Assembly (NCBI RefSeq): GCF_029227915.1 | Contig: NC_079888.1 | Location: 20,936,001 to 21,000,000 of the forward strand | From: Hydractinia symbiolongicarpus | Lineage: Eukaryota; Cnidaria; Hydrozoa; Anthoathecata; Hydractiniidae | Length of the DNA stretch: 64,000 nucleotides | Direction of reading: 5' to 3' | Part shown: positions 50,871 through 63,300 of the stretch, one piece after another | Layout: each line of letters begins with the position of its first letter | How positions within the stretch are numbered: the first letter of the stretch is position 1 | The notes under the pieces: model-generated | The model's input: the letters and a program-made list of their open reading frames with translations, nothing else | What the model was told of the DNA's origin: nothing | Databases searched by the model: none | Made by a program: the position numbers and the translations under genes

Positions 50871-51539
50871 TTGACATGATTGCCGAAACTCAGCGATTAC
50901 ACTAGGCTCTGTGGTAGCGCTTCATTTAAGAATTATAATAAAAAAAGTCATTTTTTTATTGTGGGACCAATCATAGCCATTATCGCGAGCTGAGGAAATA
51001 GCGACAGTTTCAAAAACTACATTTTGTTGACTTTCTAACGGTGTCAGTCCGTTTGAGTTTCAACTGTTGTGTCACATATTCGTACCAACATGTATTTAGC
51101 GATATTTTTTCGTTATTACTAGGTTGCATCGCTTTTAACAGTGAAACGTTGACTGTGGGACTTAATTGAACTAACTTTGGACCGTGACCTGATAAATGTG
51201 ATAAATGAGACAATTGGACTCCAAGAAATAACATTCTTCTTAATTTGACATGATTGCCGGAACTCAGCGATTACACTGGGCTCTGTGGTAGCGCTTCAAT
51301 TAAGAATTAAGATAAAAAAAGTCATTTTTTTTATTGCGGGACCAATCCTAGCCATTATCTCGCGCTGAAGAAATAGCGGCAGTTTCAAAAATTACATTTC
51401 ATTGACTTTCTAACGGTGTCAGTCCGTTTGAGTTTCAACGGTTGTGTCACATATTCGTACCAACATGTATTTAGCGATATTTTTTTGATATTACTAGGTT
51501 GCATCGCTTTTAACAATGAAACGTTGACTGTGGGACTTA

Positions 51540-54500
51540 ATTGAACTAACTTTGGACTGTGACCTGATAAATGTGATAAAAGAGACAATTGGACTCCAAG
51601 AAAAAACATTCTTCTTAATTTCACATGATTGCCGAAACTCAGCGATTACACTGGTCTCTGTGGTAGCGCTTCATTTAAGAATTATGAAAAAAAATTTATT
51701 TTTTTATTGTGGGACCAATCCTAGCCATTATCGCGCGCTGAGGAAATAGCGACCGTTTCAAAAACTACATTTTATTGACTTTCTAACGGTGTCAGTCCGT
51801 TTGAGTTTCAACGGTTGTGTCACATATTCGTACCAACATGTATTTAGCGATATTTTTTGATATTACTATGTTGCATCGCTTTTAACAATGAAACGATGAC
51901 TGTGGGACTTAATTGAACTAACTTTGGACTGTGACCTGATAAATGTGATAAATGAGACAATTGGACTACAAGAAATAACATTCTTCTGAATTTGACGTGA
52001 TTGCCGGAACTCAGCGATTACACTGGGCACTGTGGTAGCGCTTCATTTAAGAATTGAGATAAAAAGTCATTTTTTCATTGTGGGACCAATCCTAGCCAAT
52101 ATCTCGCGCTGAAGAAATAGCGGCAGTTTCAAAAACTACATATCATTGACTTTCTAACGGTGTCAGTCCGTTTGAGTTTCAACGGTTGTGTCACATATTC
52201 GTACCAACATGTATTTAGCGATATTTTTTTGATATTACTAGGTTGCATCGCTATTGACAATGAAACGATTGACTGTGGGACTTAATCGAACTAACTTTGG
52301 ACTGTGACCTGATAAATGTGAAAAATGAGACAATTGGACTCCAAGGAATAACATTCTTCTTAATTTGACGTGATTGCCGGAACTCAGCGATTACACTGGC
52401 CGCTGAGGTAGCGCTTCATTTAAGAGTTTAGATAAATAAGTCGTTTTTTACTGTGGGACCAATCCTAGCCATTATCGCGCGCTGAGGAAATAGCGACAGT
52501 TTCAAAAACTACATTTCATTGACTTTCTAACGGTGTCAGTCCGTTTGAGTTTCAACGGTTGTGTCACATATTCGTACCAACTTGTATTTAGCGATTTTTT
52601 TTTGATATTACTAGGTTGCATCGCTTTTAAAAATGAAACGTTGACTGTGGAACTTAATTGAACTAACTTTGGACTGTGACCTGATAAATGTGATAAATGA
52701 GACAATTGGACTCCAAGAAATAACATTCTTCTTAATTTGACGTGATTGCCGGAACTCAGCGATTACACTGGGCCCTGTGGTAGCGCTTCATTTAAGAATT
52801 AAGATAAAAAAAGTCATTTTTTTATTGTGGGACCAATCCTAGCCATTATCGCGCGCTGAGGAAATAGCGACAGTTTCAAAAACTACATTTCATTGTCTTT
52901 CTAACGGTGTCAGTCCGTTTGAGTTTCAACGGTTGTGTCACATATTCGTACCAACATGTATTTAGCGATATTTTTTTGATATTACTAGGTTGCATCGCTT
53001 TTAACAATGAAACGATTGACTGTGGGACTTAATTGAACTAACTTTGGACTGTGACCTGATAAATGTAAAAAATGAGACAATTGGCCTCCAAGGAATAACA
53101 TTCTTCTTAATTGACGTGATTGCCGGAACTCAGCGATTACACTGGGCTCTGTGGTAGCGCTTCATTTAAGAATTAAGATAAAAAAGTCATTTTTTTATTG
53201 TGGGACCAATCCTACCCGTTATCGCGCGCTGAAGAAATAGCGACAGTTTCAAACACTACATTTCATTGATTTTCTAACGGTGTCAGTCCGTTTGGGTTAG
53301 AACGGTTGGGTAAGATATTCGTACCAACATGTATTTAGCGATATTTTTCTGATATTACTAGGTTGCATCGCTTTTAACTATGAAACGATTGACTGTGGGA
53401 CTTAATTGAGCTAACTTTGGACTGTCACCTGATAAATGTGATAAAAGAGACAATTGGACTTCAAGAAAAAACATTCTTCTTAATTTGACATGATTGCCGA
53501 AACTCAGCGATTACACTGGGCTCTGTGGTAGCGCTTCATTTAAGAATTATGATAAAAAAAGTCATTTTTTTATTGTGGGACCAATCCTAGCCATTATCGC
53601 GCGCTGAGGAAATAGCGACAGTTTCAAAAACTATATTTCATAGACTTTCTAACGGTGTCAGTCTGTTTGAGTTTCAACGGTTGTGTCACATATTCGTAGA
53701 AACATGTATTTAGCGATATTTTTTTGATATTACTAGGTTGCATCGCTTTTAACAATGAAACGATTGACTGTGGGACTTAATTGAACTAACTTTGGACTGT
53801 GACCTGATAAATGTGAAAAATGAGACAATTGGACTCCAAGAAAAAACATTCTTCTTAATTTCACATGATTGCCGAAACTCAGCGATTACACTGGTCTCTG
53901 TGGTAGCGCTTCATTTAATAATTATGAAAAAAAATTTATTTTTTTATTGTGGGACCAATCCTAGCCATTATCGTGCGCTGAGGAAATAGCGACCGTTTCA
54001 AAAACTACATTTTATTGACTTTCTAACGGTGTCAGTCCGTTTGAGTTTCAACGGTTGTGTCACATATTCGTACCAACATGTATTTAGCGATATTTTTTGA
54101 TATTACTATGTTGCATCGCTTTTAACAATGAAACGATGACTGTGGGACTTAATTGAACTAACTTTGGACTGTGACCTGATAAATGTGATAAATGAGACAA
54201 TTGGACTACAAGAAATAACATTCTTCTGAATTTGACGTGATTGCCGGAACTCAGCGATTACACTGGGCACTGTGGTAGCGCTTCATTTAAGACTTAAGTT
54301 AAAAAAAAGTCATTTTTTTATTGTGGGATAAATCCTAGACGTTATAGCGCGCTGAGGAAATAGCGACAGTTTCAAAAACTACATTTCATTGTCTTTCTAA
54401 CGGTGTCAGTCCGTTTGAGTTTCAACGGTTGTGTCACATATTCGTACCAACATGTATTTAGCGATATTTTTTTGATATTACTAGGTTGCATTGCTATTGA

Positions 54501-55860
54501 CAATGAAACGTTGACTGTGGGACTTAATCGAACTAACTTTGGACTGTGACCTGATAAATGTGAAAAATGAGACAATTGGACTCCAAGGAATAACATTATT
54601 CTTAATTTGACGTGATTGCCGGAACTCAGCGATTACACTGGCCGCTGAGGTAGCGCTTCATTTAAGAGTTTAGATAAATAAGTCGTTTTTTACTGTGGGA
54701 CCAATCCTAGCCATTATCGCGCGCTGAGGAAATAGGGACAGTTTCAAAAACTACATTTCATTGACTTTCTAACGGTGTCAGTCCGTTTGAGTTTCAACGG
54801 TTGTGTCACATATTCGTACCAACTTGTATTTAGCGATATTTTTTTGATATTACTAGGTTGCATCGCTTTTAAAAATGAAACGTTGACTGTGGAACTTAAT
54901 TGAACTAACTTTGGACTGTGACCTGATAAATGTGATAAATGAGACAATTGGACTCCAAGAAATAACATTCTTCTTAATTTGACGTGATTGCCGGAACTCA
55001 GCGATTACACTGGGCCCTGTGGTAGCGCTTCATTTAAGAATTAAGATAAAAAAAGTCATTTTTTTATTGTGGGACCAATCCTAGCCATTATCGCGCGCTG
55101 AGGAAATAGCGACAGTTTCAAAAACTACATTTCATTGTCTTTCTAACGGTGTCAGTCCGTTTGAGTTTCAACGGTTGTGTCACATATTCGTACCAACATG
55201 TATTTAGCGATATTTTTTTGATATTACTAGGTTGCATCGCTTTTAACAATGAAACGATTGACTGTGGGACTTAATTGAACTAACTTTGGACTGTGACCTG
55301 ATAAATGTAAAAAATGAGACAATTGGCCTCCAAGGAATAACATTCTTCTTAATTGACGTGATTGCCGGAACTCAGCGATTACACTGGGCTCTGTGGTAGC
55401 GCTTCATTTAAGAATTAAGATAAAAAAGTCATTTTTTTATTGTGGGACCAATCCTACCCGTTATCGCGCGCTGAAGAAATAGCGACAGTTTCAAACACTA
55501 CATTTCATTGATTTTCTAACGGTGTCAGTCCGTTTGGGTTAGAACGGTTGGGTAAGATATTCGTACCAACATGTATTTAGCGATATTTTTCTGATATTAC
55601 TAGGTTGCATCGCTTTTAACTATGAAACGATTGACTGTGGGACTTAATTGAGCTAACTTTGGACTGTCACCTGATAAATGTGATAAAAGAGACAATTGGA
55701 CTTCAAGAAAAAACATTCTTCTTAATTTGACATGATTGCCGAAACTCAGCGATTACACTGGGCTCTGTGGTAGCGCTTCATTTAAGAATTATGATAAAAA
55801 AAGTCATTTTTTTATTGTGGGACCAATCCTAGCCATTATCGCGCGCTGAGGAAATAGCGA
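51540..55860 (+). repeat. 6-monomer HOR, two copies, period about 2242 bp
   Basis: Recurring variants include TTCACATGATTGCCG, AAAAAAATTTATTTTTTTAT, ATTACTATGTTGCATC, GGCCGCTGAGGTAGCGC with AGTTTAGATAAATAAG, GGCCCTGTGG, and GGGTTAGAACGGTTGGGTAA. The antisense frames at 52502 and 54744 are 2242 bp apart. The first copy is about 51540-53790 and the second about 53790-55860. The second copy ends where the 55.87 kb block begins. Confidence 0.83.
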
Positions 55861-55869
55861 CAGTTTCAA

Positions 55870-57975
55870 AAACTACATTTCACTGACTTTCTAACGGTGT
55901 CAGTCCGTTTGAGTTGCAACGGTTGGGTCACATATTCGTACCAACATGTGTTTAGCGATATTTTTCTGATATTACTAGGTTGCATCGCTTTTAACTATGA
56001 AACGATTGACTGTGGGACTTAATTGAGCTAACTTTGGACTGTCACCTGATAAATGTGATAAAAGAGAGAATTGGACTCCAAGAAAAAACATTCTTCTTAA
56101 TTTCACATGATTGCCGAAACTCAGCGATTACACTGGTCTTTGTGGTTGCGCTTCATTTAAGAATTATGATAAAAAAAGTCATTTTTTTATTGTTGGACCA
56201 ATCATAGCCATTATCGCGCGCTGAGGAAATAGCGACAGTTTCAAAAACTACATTTTGTTGACTTTCTAACGGTGTCAGTCCGTTTGAGTTACAACGGTTG
56301 GGTCACATATTCGTACCAACATGTATTTAGCGATATTTTCCGGATATTACTAGGTTGCATCGCTTTTAAAAATGAAACGTTGACTGTGGGACTTAATTGA
56401 GCTAACTTTGGACTGTGACCTGATAAATGTGATAAATGAGACAATTGGACTCCAAGAAATAACATTCTTGTTAACTTGACGTGATTGCCGAAACTCAGCG
56501 ATTACACTGGGCACTGTGGTAGCGCTTCATTTAGAAATTAAGCTAAAAAAAGTCATTTTTTTACTGTGGGACCTATCGTAGCCGTTAGCGCGCGTTGAAA
56601 AAAGCGACAGTTTCAAAAACTACATTTCACTGACTTTCTAACGGTGTCAGTCCGTTTGAGTTGCAACGGTTGGGTCACATATTCGTACTAACATGTATTT
56701 AGCGATATTTTTCTGATATTACTAGGTTGCATCGCTTTTAACTATGAAACGATTGACTGTGGGAATTAATTGAGCTAACTTTGGACTGTCACCTGATAAA
56801 TGTGATAAAAGAGAGAATTGGACTCCAAGAAAAAACATTCTTCTTAATTTCACATGATTGCCGAAACTCAGCGATTACACTGGGCTTTGTGGTTGCGCTT
56901 CATTTAAGAATTATGATAAAAAAGTCATTTTTTTATTGTTGGACCAATCATAGCCATTATCGCGCGCTGAGGAAATAGCGACAGTTTCAAAAACTACATT
57001 TTGTTGACTTTCTAACGGTGTCAGTCCGTTTGAGTTTCAACGGTTGTGTCACATATTCGTGCCAACATGTATTTAGCGATATTTTTTGATATTACTAGGT
57101 TGCATCGCTTTTAACAATGAAACGTTGACTGTGGGACTTAATTGAGCTAACTTTGGACTGTCACCTGATAAATGTGATAAAAGAGACAATTGGACTCCAA
57201 GAAAAAACAGTCTTCTTAATTTCACATGATTGCCGAAACTCAGCGATTACACTGGGCTTTGTGGTTGCGCTTCATTTATGAATTATGATAAAAAAGTCAT
57301 TTTTTTATTGTGGGACCAATCCTAGCCATTATCGCGCGCTGAAGAAATAGCGGCAGTTTCAAAAACTACATTACATTGACTTTCTAACGGTGTCAGTCCG
57401 TTTGAGTTACAACGGTTGGGTCACATATTCGTACCAACATGTATTTAGCGATATTTTTCTGATATTACTAGGTTGCATCGCTTTTAACAATGAAACGATT
57501 GACTGTGGGACTTAATTGAGCTAACTTTGGACTGTGACCTGATAAATGTGATAAATGAGACAATTGGACTCCAAGAAATAACATTCTTGTTAACATGACG
57601 TGATTGCCGGAACTCAGCGATTACACTGGGCAATGTGGTAGCGCTTCATTTTGAAATTAAGCTAAAAAAAGTCATTTTTTTACTGTGGGACCTATCGTAG
57701 CCGTTAGCGCGCGTTGAAAAAAAAGCGACAGTTTCAAAAACTACATTTCATTGACTTTCTAACGGTGTCAGTCCGTTTGAGTTGCAACGGTTGGGTCACA
57801 TATTCGCACCAACATGTATTTAGCGATATTTTTCTGATATTACTAGGTTGCATCGCTTTTAACTATGAAACGATTGACTGTGGGACTTAATTGAGCTAAC
57901 TTTGGACTGTCACCTGATAAATGTGATAAAGGAGAGAATTGGACTCCAAGAAAAAACTTTCTTCTTAATTTGACA
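55870..57975 (+). repeat. Inserted copy of 48.77-50.87 kb, offset 7099 bp
   Basis: At about 55.87 kb the 6-monomer HOR stops in mid-unit and the sequence switches to a close copy of the 48.77-50.87 kb block (same 2-mer, same ATTTTCCGGATATTAC and TTCATTTTGAAATTAAGC variants). Past about 57.97 kb the matching sequence lies at 51.3 kb, with the offset reduced to 6725 bp, so one monomer (about 374 bp) is missing from the right copy relative to the left. Confidence 0.82.
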
Positions 57976-60390
57976 TGATTGCCGGAACTCAGCGATTACA
58001 CTGGGCTCTGTGGTAGCGCTTCAATTAAGAATTAAGATAAAAAAAGTCATTTTTTTTATTGCGGGACCAATCCTAGCCATTATCTCGCGCTGAAGAAATA
58101 GCGGCAGTTTCAAAAATTACATTTCATTGACTTTCTAACGGTGTCAGTCCGTTTGAGTTTCAACGGTTGTGTCACATATTCGTACCAACATGTATTTAGC
58201 GATATTTTTTTGATATTACTAGGTTGCATCGCTTTTAACAATGAAACGTTGACTGTGGGACTTAATTGAACTAACTTTGGACTGTGACCTGATAAATGTG
58301 ATAAAAGAGACAATTGGAATCCAAGAAAAAACATTCTTCTTAATTTCACATGATTGCCGAAACTCAGCGATTACACTGGTCTCTGTGGTAGCGCTTCATT
58401 TAAGAATTATGAAGAAAAAAGTCATTTTTTTATTGTGGGATAAATCCTAGACGTTATAGCGCGCTGAGGAAATAGCGACAGTTTCAAAAACTACATTTCA
58501 TTGTCTTTCTAACGGTGTCAGTCCGTTTGAGTTTCAACGGTTGTGTCACATATTCGTACCAACATGTATTTAGCGATATTTTTTTGATATTACTAGGTTG
58601 CATCGCTATTGACAATGAAACGATTGACTGTGGGACTTAATCGAACTAACTTTGGACTGTGACCTGATAAATGTGAAAAATGAGACAATTGGACTCCAAG
58701 GAATAACATTCTTCTTAATTTGACGTGATTGCCGGAACTCAGCGATTACACTGGCCGCTGAGGTAGCGCTTCATTTAAGAGTTTAGATAAATAAGTCGTT
58801 TTTTACTGTGGGACCAATCCTAGCCATTATCGCGCGCTGAGGAAATAGCGACAGTTTCAAAAACTACATTTCATTGACTTTCTAACGGTGTCAGTCCGTT
58901 TGAGTTACAACGGTTGGGTCACATATTCGTACCAACATGTATTTAGCGATATTTTTCTGATATTACTAGGTTGCATCGCTTTTAACAATGAAACGATTGA
59001 CTGTGGGACTTAATTGAGCTAACTTTGGACTGTGACCTGATAAATGTGATAAATGAGACAATTGGACTCCAAGAAATAACATTCTTGTTAACATGACGTG
59101 ATTGCCGGAACTCAGCGATTACACTGGGCAATGTGGTAGCGCTTCATTTTGAAATTAAGCTAAAAAAAGTCATTTTTTTACTGTGGGACCTATCGTAGCC
59201 GTTAGCGCGCGTTGAAAAAAAAGCGACAGTTTCAAAAACTACATTTCATTGACTTTCTAACGGTGTCAGTCCGTTTGAGTTGCAACGGTTGGGTCACATA
59301 TTCGCACCAACATGTATTTAGCGATATTTTTCTGATATTACTAGGTTGCATCGCTTTTAACTATGAAACGATTGACTGTGGGACTTAATTGAGCTAACTT
59401 TGGACTGTCACCTGATAAATGTGATAAAGGAGAGAATTGGACTCCAAGAAAAAACTTTCTTCTTAATTTGACATGATTGCCGGAACTCAGCGATTACACT
59501 GGGCTCTGTGGTAGCGCTTCAATTAAGAATTAAGATAAAAAAAGTCATTTTTTTTATTGCGGGACCAATCCTAGCCATTATCTCGCGCTGAAGAAATAGC
59601 GGCAGTTTCAAAAATTACATTTCATTGACTTTCTAACGGTGTCAGTCCGTTTGAGTTTCAACGGTTGTGTCACATATTCGTACCAACATGTATTTAGCGA
59701 TATTTTTTTGATATTACTAGGTTGCATCGCTTTTAACAATGAAACGTTGACTGTGGGACTTAATTGAACTAACTTTGGACTGTGACCTGATAAATGTGAT
59801 AAAAGAGACAATTGGACTCCAAGAAAAAACATTCTTCTTAATTTCACATGATTGCCGAAACTCAGCGATTACACTGGTCTCTGTGGTAGCGCTTCATTTA
59901 AGAATTATGAAAAAAAAAGTCATTTTTTTATTGTGGGATAAATCCTAGACGTTATAGCGCGCTGAGGAAATAGCGACAGTTTCAAAAACTACATTTCATT
60001 GTCTTTCTAACGGTGTCAGTCCGTTTGAGTTTCAACGGTTGTGTCACATATTCGTACCAACATGTATTTAGCGATATTTTTTTGATATTACTAGGTTGCA
60101 TCGCTATTGACAATGAAACGATTGACTGTGGGACTTAATCGAACTAACTTTGGACTGTGACCTGATAAATGTGAAAAATGAGACAATTGGACTCCAAGGA
60201 ATAACATTCTTCTTAATTTGACGTGATTGCCGGAACTCAGCGATTACACTGGCCGCTGAGGTAGCGCTTCATTTAAGAGTTTAGATAAATAAGTCGTTTT
60301 TTACTGTGGGACCAATCCTAGCCATTATCGCGCGCTGAGGAAATAGCGACAGTTTCAAAAACTACATTTCATTGACTTTCTAACGGTGTC
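57400..60390 (+). repeat. 4-monomer HOR, two copies, period 1498 bp
   Basis: AACATGACGTGATTGCCGG, TTCATTTTGAAATTAAGC, ATATTCGCACCAAC and GGGATAAATCCTAGACG recur 1498 bp apart, and the antisense frames at 58110 and 59608 mark the same interval. The first copy is about 57400-58895 and the second about 58895-60390. Confidence 0.83.
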
Positions 60391-63300
60391 AGTCCGTTTG
60401 AGTTTCAACGGTTGTGTCACATATTCGTACCAACTTGTATTTAGCGATATTTTTTTGATATTACTAGGTTGCATCGCTTTTAAAAATGAAACGTTGACTG
60501 TGGAACTTAATTGAACTAACTTTGGACTGTGACCTGATAAATGTGATAAATGAGACAATTGGACTCCAAGAAATAACATTCTTCTTAATTTGACGTGATT
60601 GCCGGAACTCAGCGATTACACTGGGCCCTGTGGGAGCGCTTCATTTAAGAATTAAGATAAAAAAAGTCATTTTTTTATTGTGGGACCAATCCTAGCCATT
60701 ATCGCGCGCTGAGGAAACAGCGACAGTTTCAAAAACTACATTTCATTGTCTTTCTAACGGTGTCAGTCCGTTTGAGTTTCAACGGTTGTGTCACATATTC
60801 GTACCAACATGTATTTAGCGATATTTTTTTGATATTACTAGGTTGCATCGCTTTTAACAATGAAACGATTGACTGTGGGACTTAATTGAACTAACTTTGG
60901 ACTGTGACCTGATAAATGTAAAAAATGAGACAATTGGCCTCCAAGGAATAACATTCTTCTTAATTGACGTGATTGCCGGAACTCAGCGATTACACTGGGC
61001 TCTGTGGTAGCGCTTCATTTAAGAATTAAGATAAAAAAGTCATTTTTTTATTGTGGGACCAATCCTACCCGTTATTGCGCGCTGAAGAAATAGCGACAGT
61101 TTCAAACACTACATTTCATTGATTTTCTAACGGTGTCAGTCCGTTTGGGTTAGAACGGTTAGGTAAGATATTCGTACCAACATGTATTTAGCGATATTTT
61201 TCTGATATTACTAGGTTGCATCGCTTTTAACTATGAAACGATTGACTGTGGGACTTAATTGAGCTAACTTTGGACTGTCAGCTGATAAATGTGATAAAAG
61301 AGACAATTGGACTTCAAGAAAAAACATTCTTCTTAATTTGACATGATTGCCGAAACTCAGCGATTACACTGGGCTCTGTGGTAGCGCTTCATTTAAGAAT
61401 TATGATAAAAAAAGTCATTTTTTTATTGTGGGACCAATCCTAGCCATTATCGCGCGCTGAGGAAATAGCGACAGTTTCAAAAACTATATTTCATAGACTT
61501 TCTAACGGTGTCAGTCTGTTTGAGTTTCAACGGTTGTGTCACATATTCGTAGAAACATGTATTTAGCGATATTTTTTTGATATTACTAGGTTGCATCGCT
61601 TTTAACAATGAAACGATTGACTGTGGGACTTAATTGAACTAACTTTGGACTGTGACCTGATAAATGTGAAAAATGAGACAATTGGACTCCAAGAAAAAAC
61701 ATTCTTCTTAATTTCACATGATTGCCGAAACTCAGCGATTACACTGGTCTCTGTGGTAGCGCTTCATTTAAGAATTATGAAAAAAAATTTATTTTTTTAT
61801 TGTGGGACCAATCCTAGCCATTATCGCGCGCTGAGGAAATAGCGACCGTTTCAAAAACTACATTTTATTGACTTTCTAACGGTGTCAGTCCGTTTGAGTT
61901 TCAACGGTTGTGTCACATATTCGTACCAACATGTATTTAGCGATATTTTTTGATATTACTATGTTGCATCGCTTTTAACAATGAAACGATGACTGTGGGA
62001 CTTAATTGAACTAACTTTGGACTGTGACCTGATAAATGTGATAAATGAGACAATTGGACTACAAGAAATAACATTCTTCTGAATTTGACGTGATTGCCGG
62101 AACTCAGCGATTACACTGGGCACTGTGGTAGCGCTTCATTTAAGACTTAAGTTAAAAAAAAGTCATTTTTTTATTGTGGGATAAATCCTAGACGTTATAG
62201 CGCGCTGAGGAAATAGCGACAGTTTCAAAAACTACATTTCATTGTCTTTCTAACGGTGTCAGTCCGTTTGAGTTTCAACGGTTGTGTCACATATTCGTAC
62301 CAACATGTATTTAGCGATATTTTTTTGATATTACTAGGTTGCATCGCTATTGACAATGAAACGATTGACTGTGGGACTTAATCGAACTAACTTTGGACTG
62401 TGACCTGATAAATGTGAAAAATGAGACAATTGGACTCCAAGGAATAACATTCTTCTTAATTTGACGTGATTGCCGGAACTCAGCGATTACACTGGCCGCT
62501 GAGGTAGCGCTTCATTTAAGAGTTTAGATAAATAAGTCGTTTTTTACTGTGGGACCAATCCTAGCCATTAACGCGCGCTGAGGAAATAGCGAGAGTTTCA
62601 AAAACTACATTTCATTGACTTTCTAACGGTGTCAGTCCGTTTGAGTTTCAACGGTTGTGTCACATATTCGTACCAACTTGTATTTAGCGATATTTTTTTG
62701 ATATTACTAGGTTGCATCGCTTTTAAAAATGAAACGTTGACTGTGGAACTTAATTGAACTAACTTTGGACTGTGACCTGATAAATGTGATAAATGAGACA
62801 ATTGGACTCCAAGAAATAACATTCTTCTTAATTTGACGTGATTGCCGGAACTCAGCGATTACACTGGGCCCTGTGGTAGCGCTTCATTTAAGAATTAAGA
62901 TAAAAAAAGTCATTTTTTTATTGTGGGACCAATCCTAGCCATTATCGCGCGCTGAGGAAATAGCGACAGTTTCAAAAACTACATTTCATTGTCTTTCTAA
63001 CGGTGTCAGTCCGTTTGAGTTTCAACGGTTGTGTCACATATTCGTACCAACATGTATTTAGCGATAATTTTTTGATATTACTAGGTTGCATCGCTTTTAA
63101 CAATGAAACGATTGACTGTGGGACTTAATTGAACTAACTTTGGACTGTGACCTGATAAATGTAAAAAATGAGACAATTGGCCTCCAAGGAATAACATTTT
63201 TCTTAATTGACGTGATTGCCGGAACTCAGCGATTACACTGGGCTCTGTGGTAGCGCTTCATTTAAGAATTAAGATAAAAAAGTCATTTTTTTATTGTGGG

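Noticed and set aside
51385-51624. Slightly longer (79-codon) antisense frame, also at 58110 and 59608
   Set aside because: It is the same type B antisense frame extended to an upstream ATG where the variant TTAATTTCACATG adds open codons. There is no independent evidence for a gene.
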